This document shows positions 63,516 through 64,000 of a stretch of DNA of 64,000 nt, one piece after another. The position numbers and the translations under genes are program-made. Each line of letters begins with the position of its first letter. Within the stretch, counting starts at the first letter, position 1. The stretch is taken from NCBI RefSeq assembly GCF_027497195.1, contig NZ_CP114905.1, positions 5,777,001 to 5,841,000 on the forward strand, written 5' to 3'. The notes below the pieces were generated by a model. It had not been told where the DNA came from. It searched no databases and saw only the letters and a program-made list of their open reading frames with translations. The DNA is from Streptomyces sp. WMMC500. Its GTDB lineage: Bacteria > Actinomycetota > Actinomycetes > Streptomycetales > Streptomycetaceae.

Positions 63516-63609
63516 GCGTCTTCTCCGAGGATTGCGGAAGCCCGAGGCCGAATCATAGTGCGGCGGCTCAAGGATTCTCACCACGCGGACGGCACTCGGT
63601 CATGCGCTG

Positions 63610-63634
63610 AAAATGAGCAGGCCCGAAGCGCTCA
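63610..63634 (-). terminator. Possible terminator after the FemX-like gene
   Basis: Short stem TGAGC / GCTCA with an 11-nt loop followed by TTTTC on the minus strand, 32 bp beyond the stop. The 5-bp stem is weak. Confidence 0.3.
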
Positions 63635-63665
63635 CCGGAATTCTGCAATAACAGTACTCAGCGCC

Positions 63666-64000
63666 TCAGCGCCCGCGGCGCCTCATGTAGAGGTCGAAAG
63701 CCCGGTAGACCACCGGCCGCAGCGGCAGATCCCACTCCCCGACGTACCGCACCGCCTGACCCCCGGTGCCGGCCTTGAACCGGATCAGTCCGGCGTGCGC
63801 GTCGTCGGGGTCCAGGGTGGCGGTGATGCCGCGCAGGTCGTAGACGTCGCAGCCGGCCGCGAGGGAGTCGCGGATCATCGCCCACTGACAGGCGTTGGAG
63901 CCGCGCACCTCGCGCTTCTCGCTCGCGGAGGCACCGTAGGCGTACACCGCGTGGGTGCCGACGCGGACCAGGAGGGTGGCGGCGACCAGGTCGCCCTGGT
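63666..64000 (-). CDS. FemX/VanK-type lipid II aminoacyltransferase, 5' end missing
   Basis: The last 111 codons of a FemAB-family protein. GDLVAATLLVRVGTHAVYAYGASA, REVRGSNACQWAMIRDSLAAGCDVYDLRG (spanning about 30-58 of the visible part), GLIRFKAGTGGQAVRYVGEWDLP and a basic C-terminus match the GNAT-like second domain. FemX and VanK add the first interpeptide residue (Gly in Streptomyces) to lipid II; VanK acts on D-Lac-ending precursors. The vanHAX context favours VanK, but the housekeeping FemX is not excluded. The gene begins beyond base 64000. Confidence 0.85.
   Translation of the reverse strand, partial: QGDLVAATLLVRVGTHAVYAYGASASEKREVRGSNACQWAMIRDSLAAGCDVYDLRGITATLDPDDAHAGLIRFKAGTGGQAVRYVGEWDLPLRPVVYRAFDLYMRRRGR

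Overview
The window is very GC-rich actinomycete chromosome, almost certainly Streptomyces or a close relative. Third codon positions are nearly all G/C, GTG starts are common, and a rare TTA codon occurs. The housekeeping order prs-glmU-tRNA(Gln), rplY, pth, ppc and mfd is, from general knowledge, the conserved Streptomyces core arrangement. Start codons were chosen by ribosome-binding site, overlap with the preceding gene and family length. Nothing was searched against a database.

Layout. 0-7 kb: a truncated sugar-dehydrogenase-like gene, a transporter/tRNA-editing pair, a class B penicillin-binding protein, protein O-mannosyltransferase and divergent rsmI. 7-14 kb: zinc ribbon gene, then the GTGA-coupled run tatD-rsmA-ispE, an ABC-F protein and a membrane-anchored beta-propeller. 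14-20 kb: galactose locus, galT-galE-galK on the minus strand, divergent from a sodium/solute symporter with a small membrane partner. 20-26.5 kb: two divergent LuxR-type response regulators, MarR/methyltransferase/VOC genes, and a desaturase-TetR operon. 26.8-34.5 kb: ppc, pth, rplY, prs, glmU and tRNA-Gln(UUG). 34.5-37 kb: a HTH protein with a LAGLIDADG-like domain and an orphan histidine kinase. 37-42.3 kb: four genes built from polymorphic-toxin and immunity domains. 42.3-44 kb: a frameshifted TnpB-like transposon gene. 44-51 kb: coiled-coil protein, TetR/SDR pair, gene remnant and an FtsX-type ABC exporter. 51.4-55 kb: mfd. 55-64 kb: accessory genes, including an acetyltransferase, a toxin-antitoxin pair, a HxlR regulator, and a vanHAX glycopeptide-resistance operon with a dihydrofolate-reductase-like gene and a FemX/VanK-type gene that runs off the right edge.

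How the genes work together. The gal genes form a Leloir operon, and the shared upstream region carries helically phased CAACA repeats that look like a complex operator. VanH, the VanA-type ligase and VanX are overlapping genes that would replace D-Ala-D-Ala by D-Ala-D-Lac in peptidoglycan precursors. The desaturase/TetR pair, the TetR/SDR pair, the MarR/methyltransferase pair and the HxlR gene each have inverted repeats at the expected promoter position.

The least ordinary parts are three. First, the 37-42 kb cluster, in which nuclease-like or deaminase-like domains are fused to, or directly coupled with, SUKH and Imm35-like immunity domains, without secretion signals. Second, two junctions (galT/galE and the toxin-antitoxin module) where inserted DNA is bracketed by a second, diverged copy of the 3' end of the upstream gene. 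Third, a toxin gene with a TTA codon, which suggests bldA-dependent translation.
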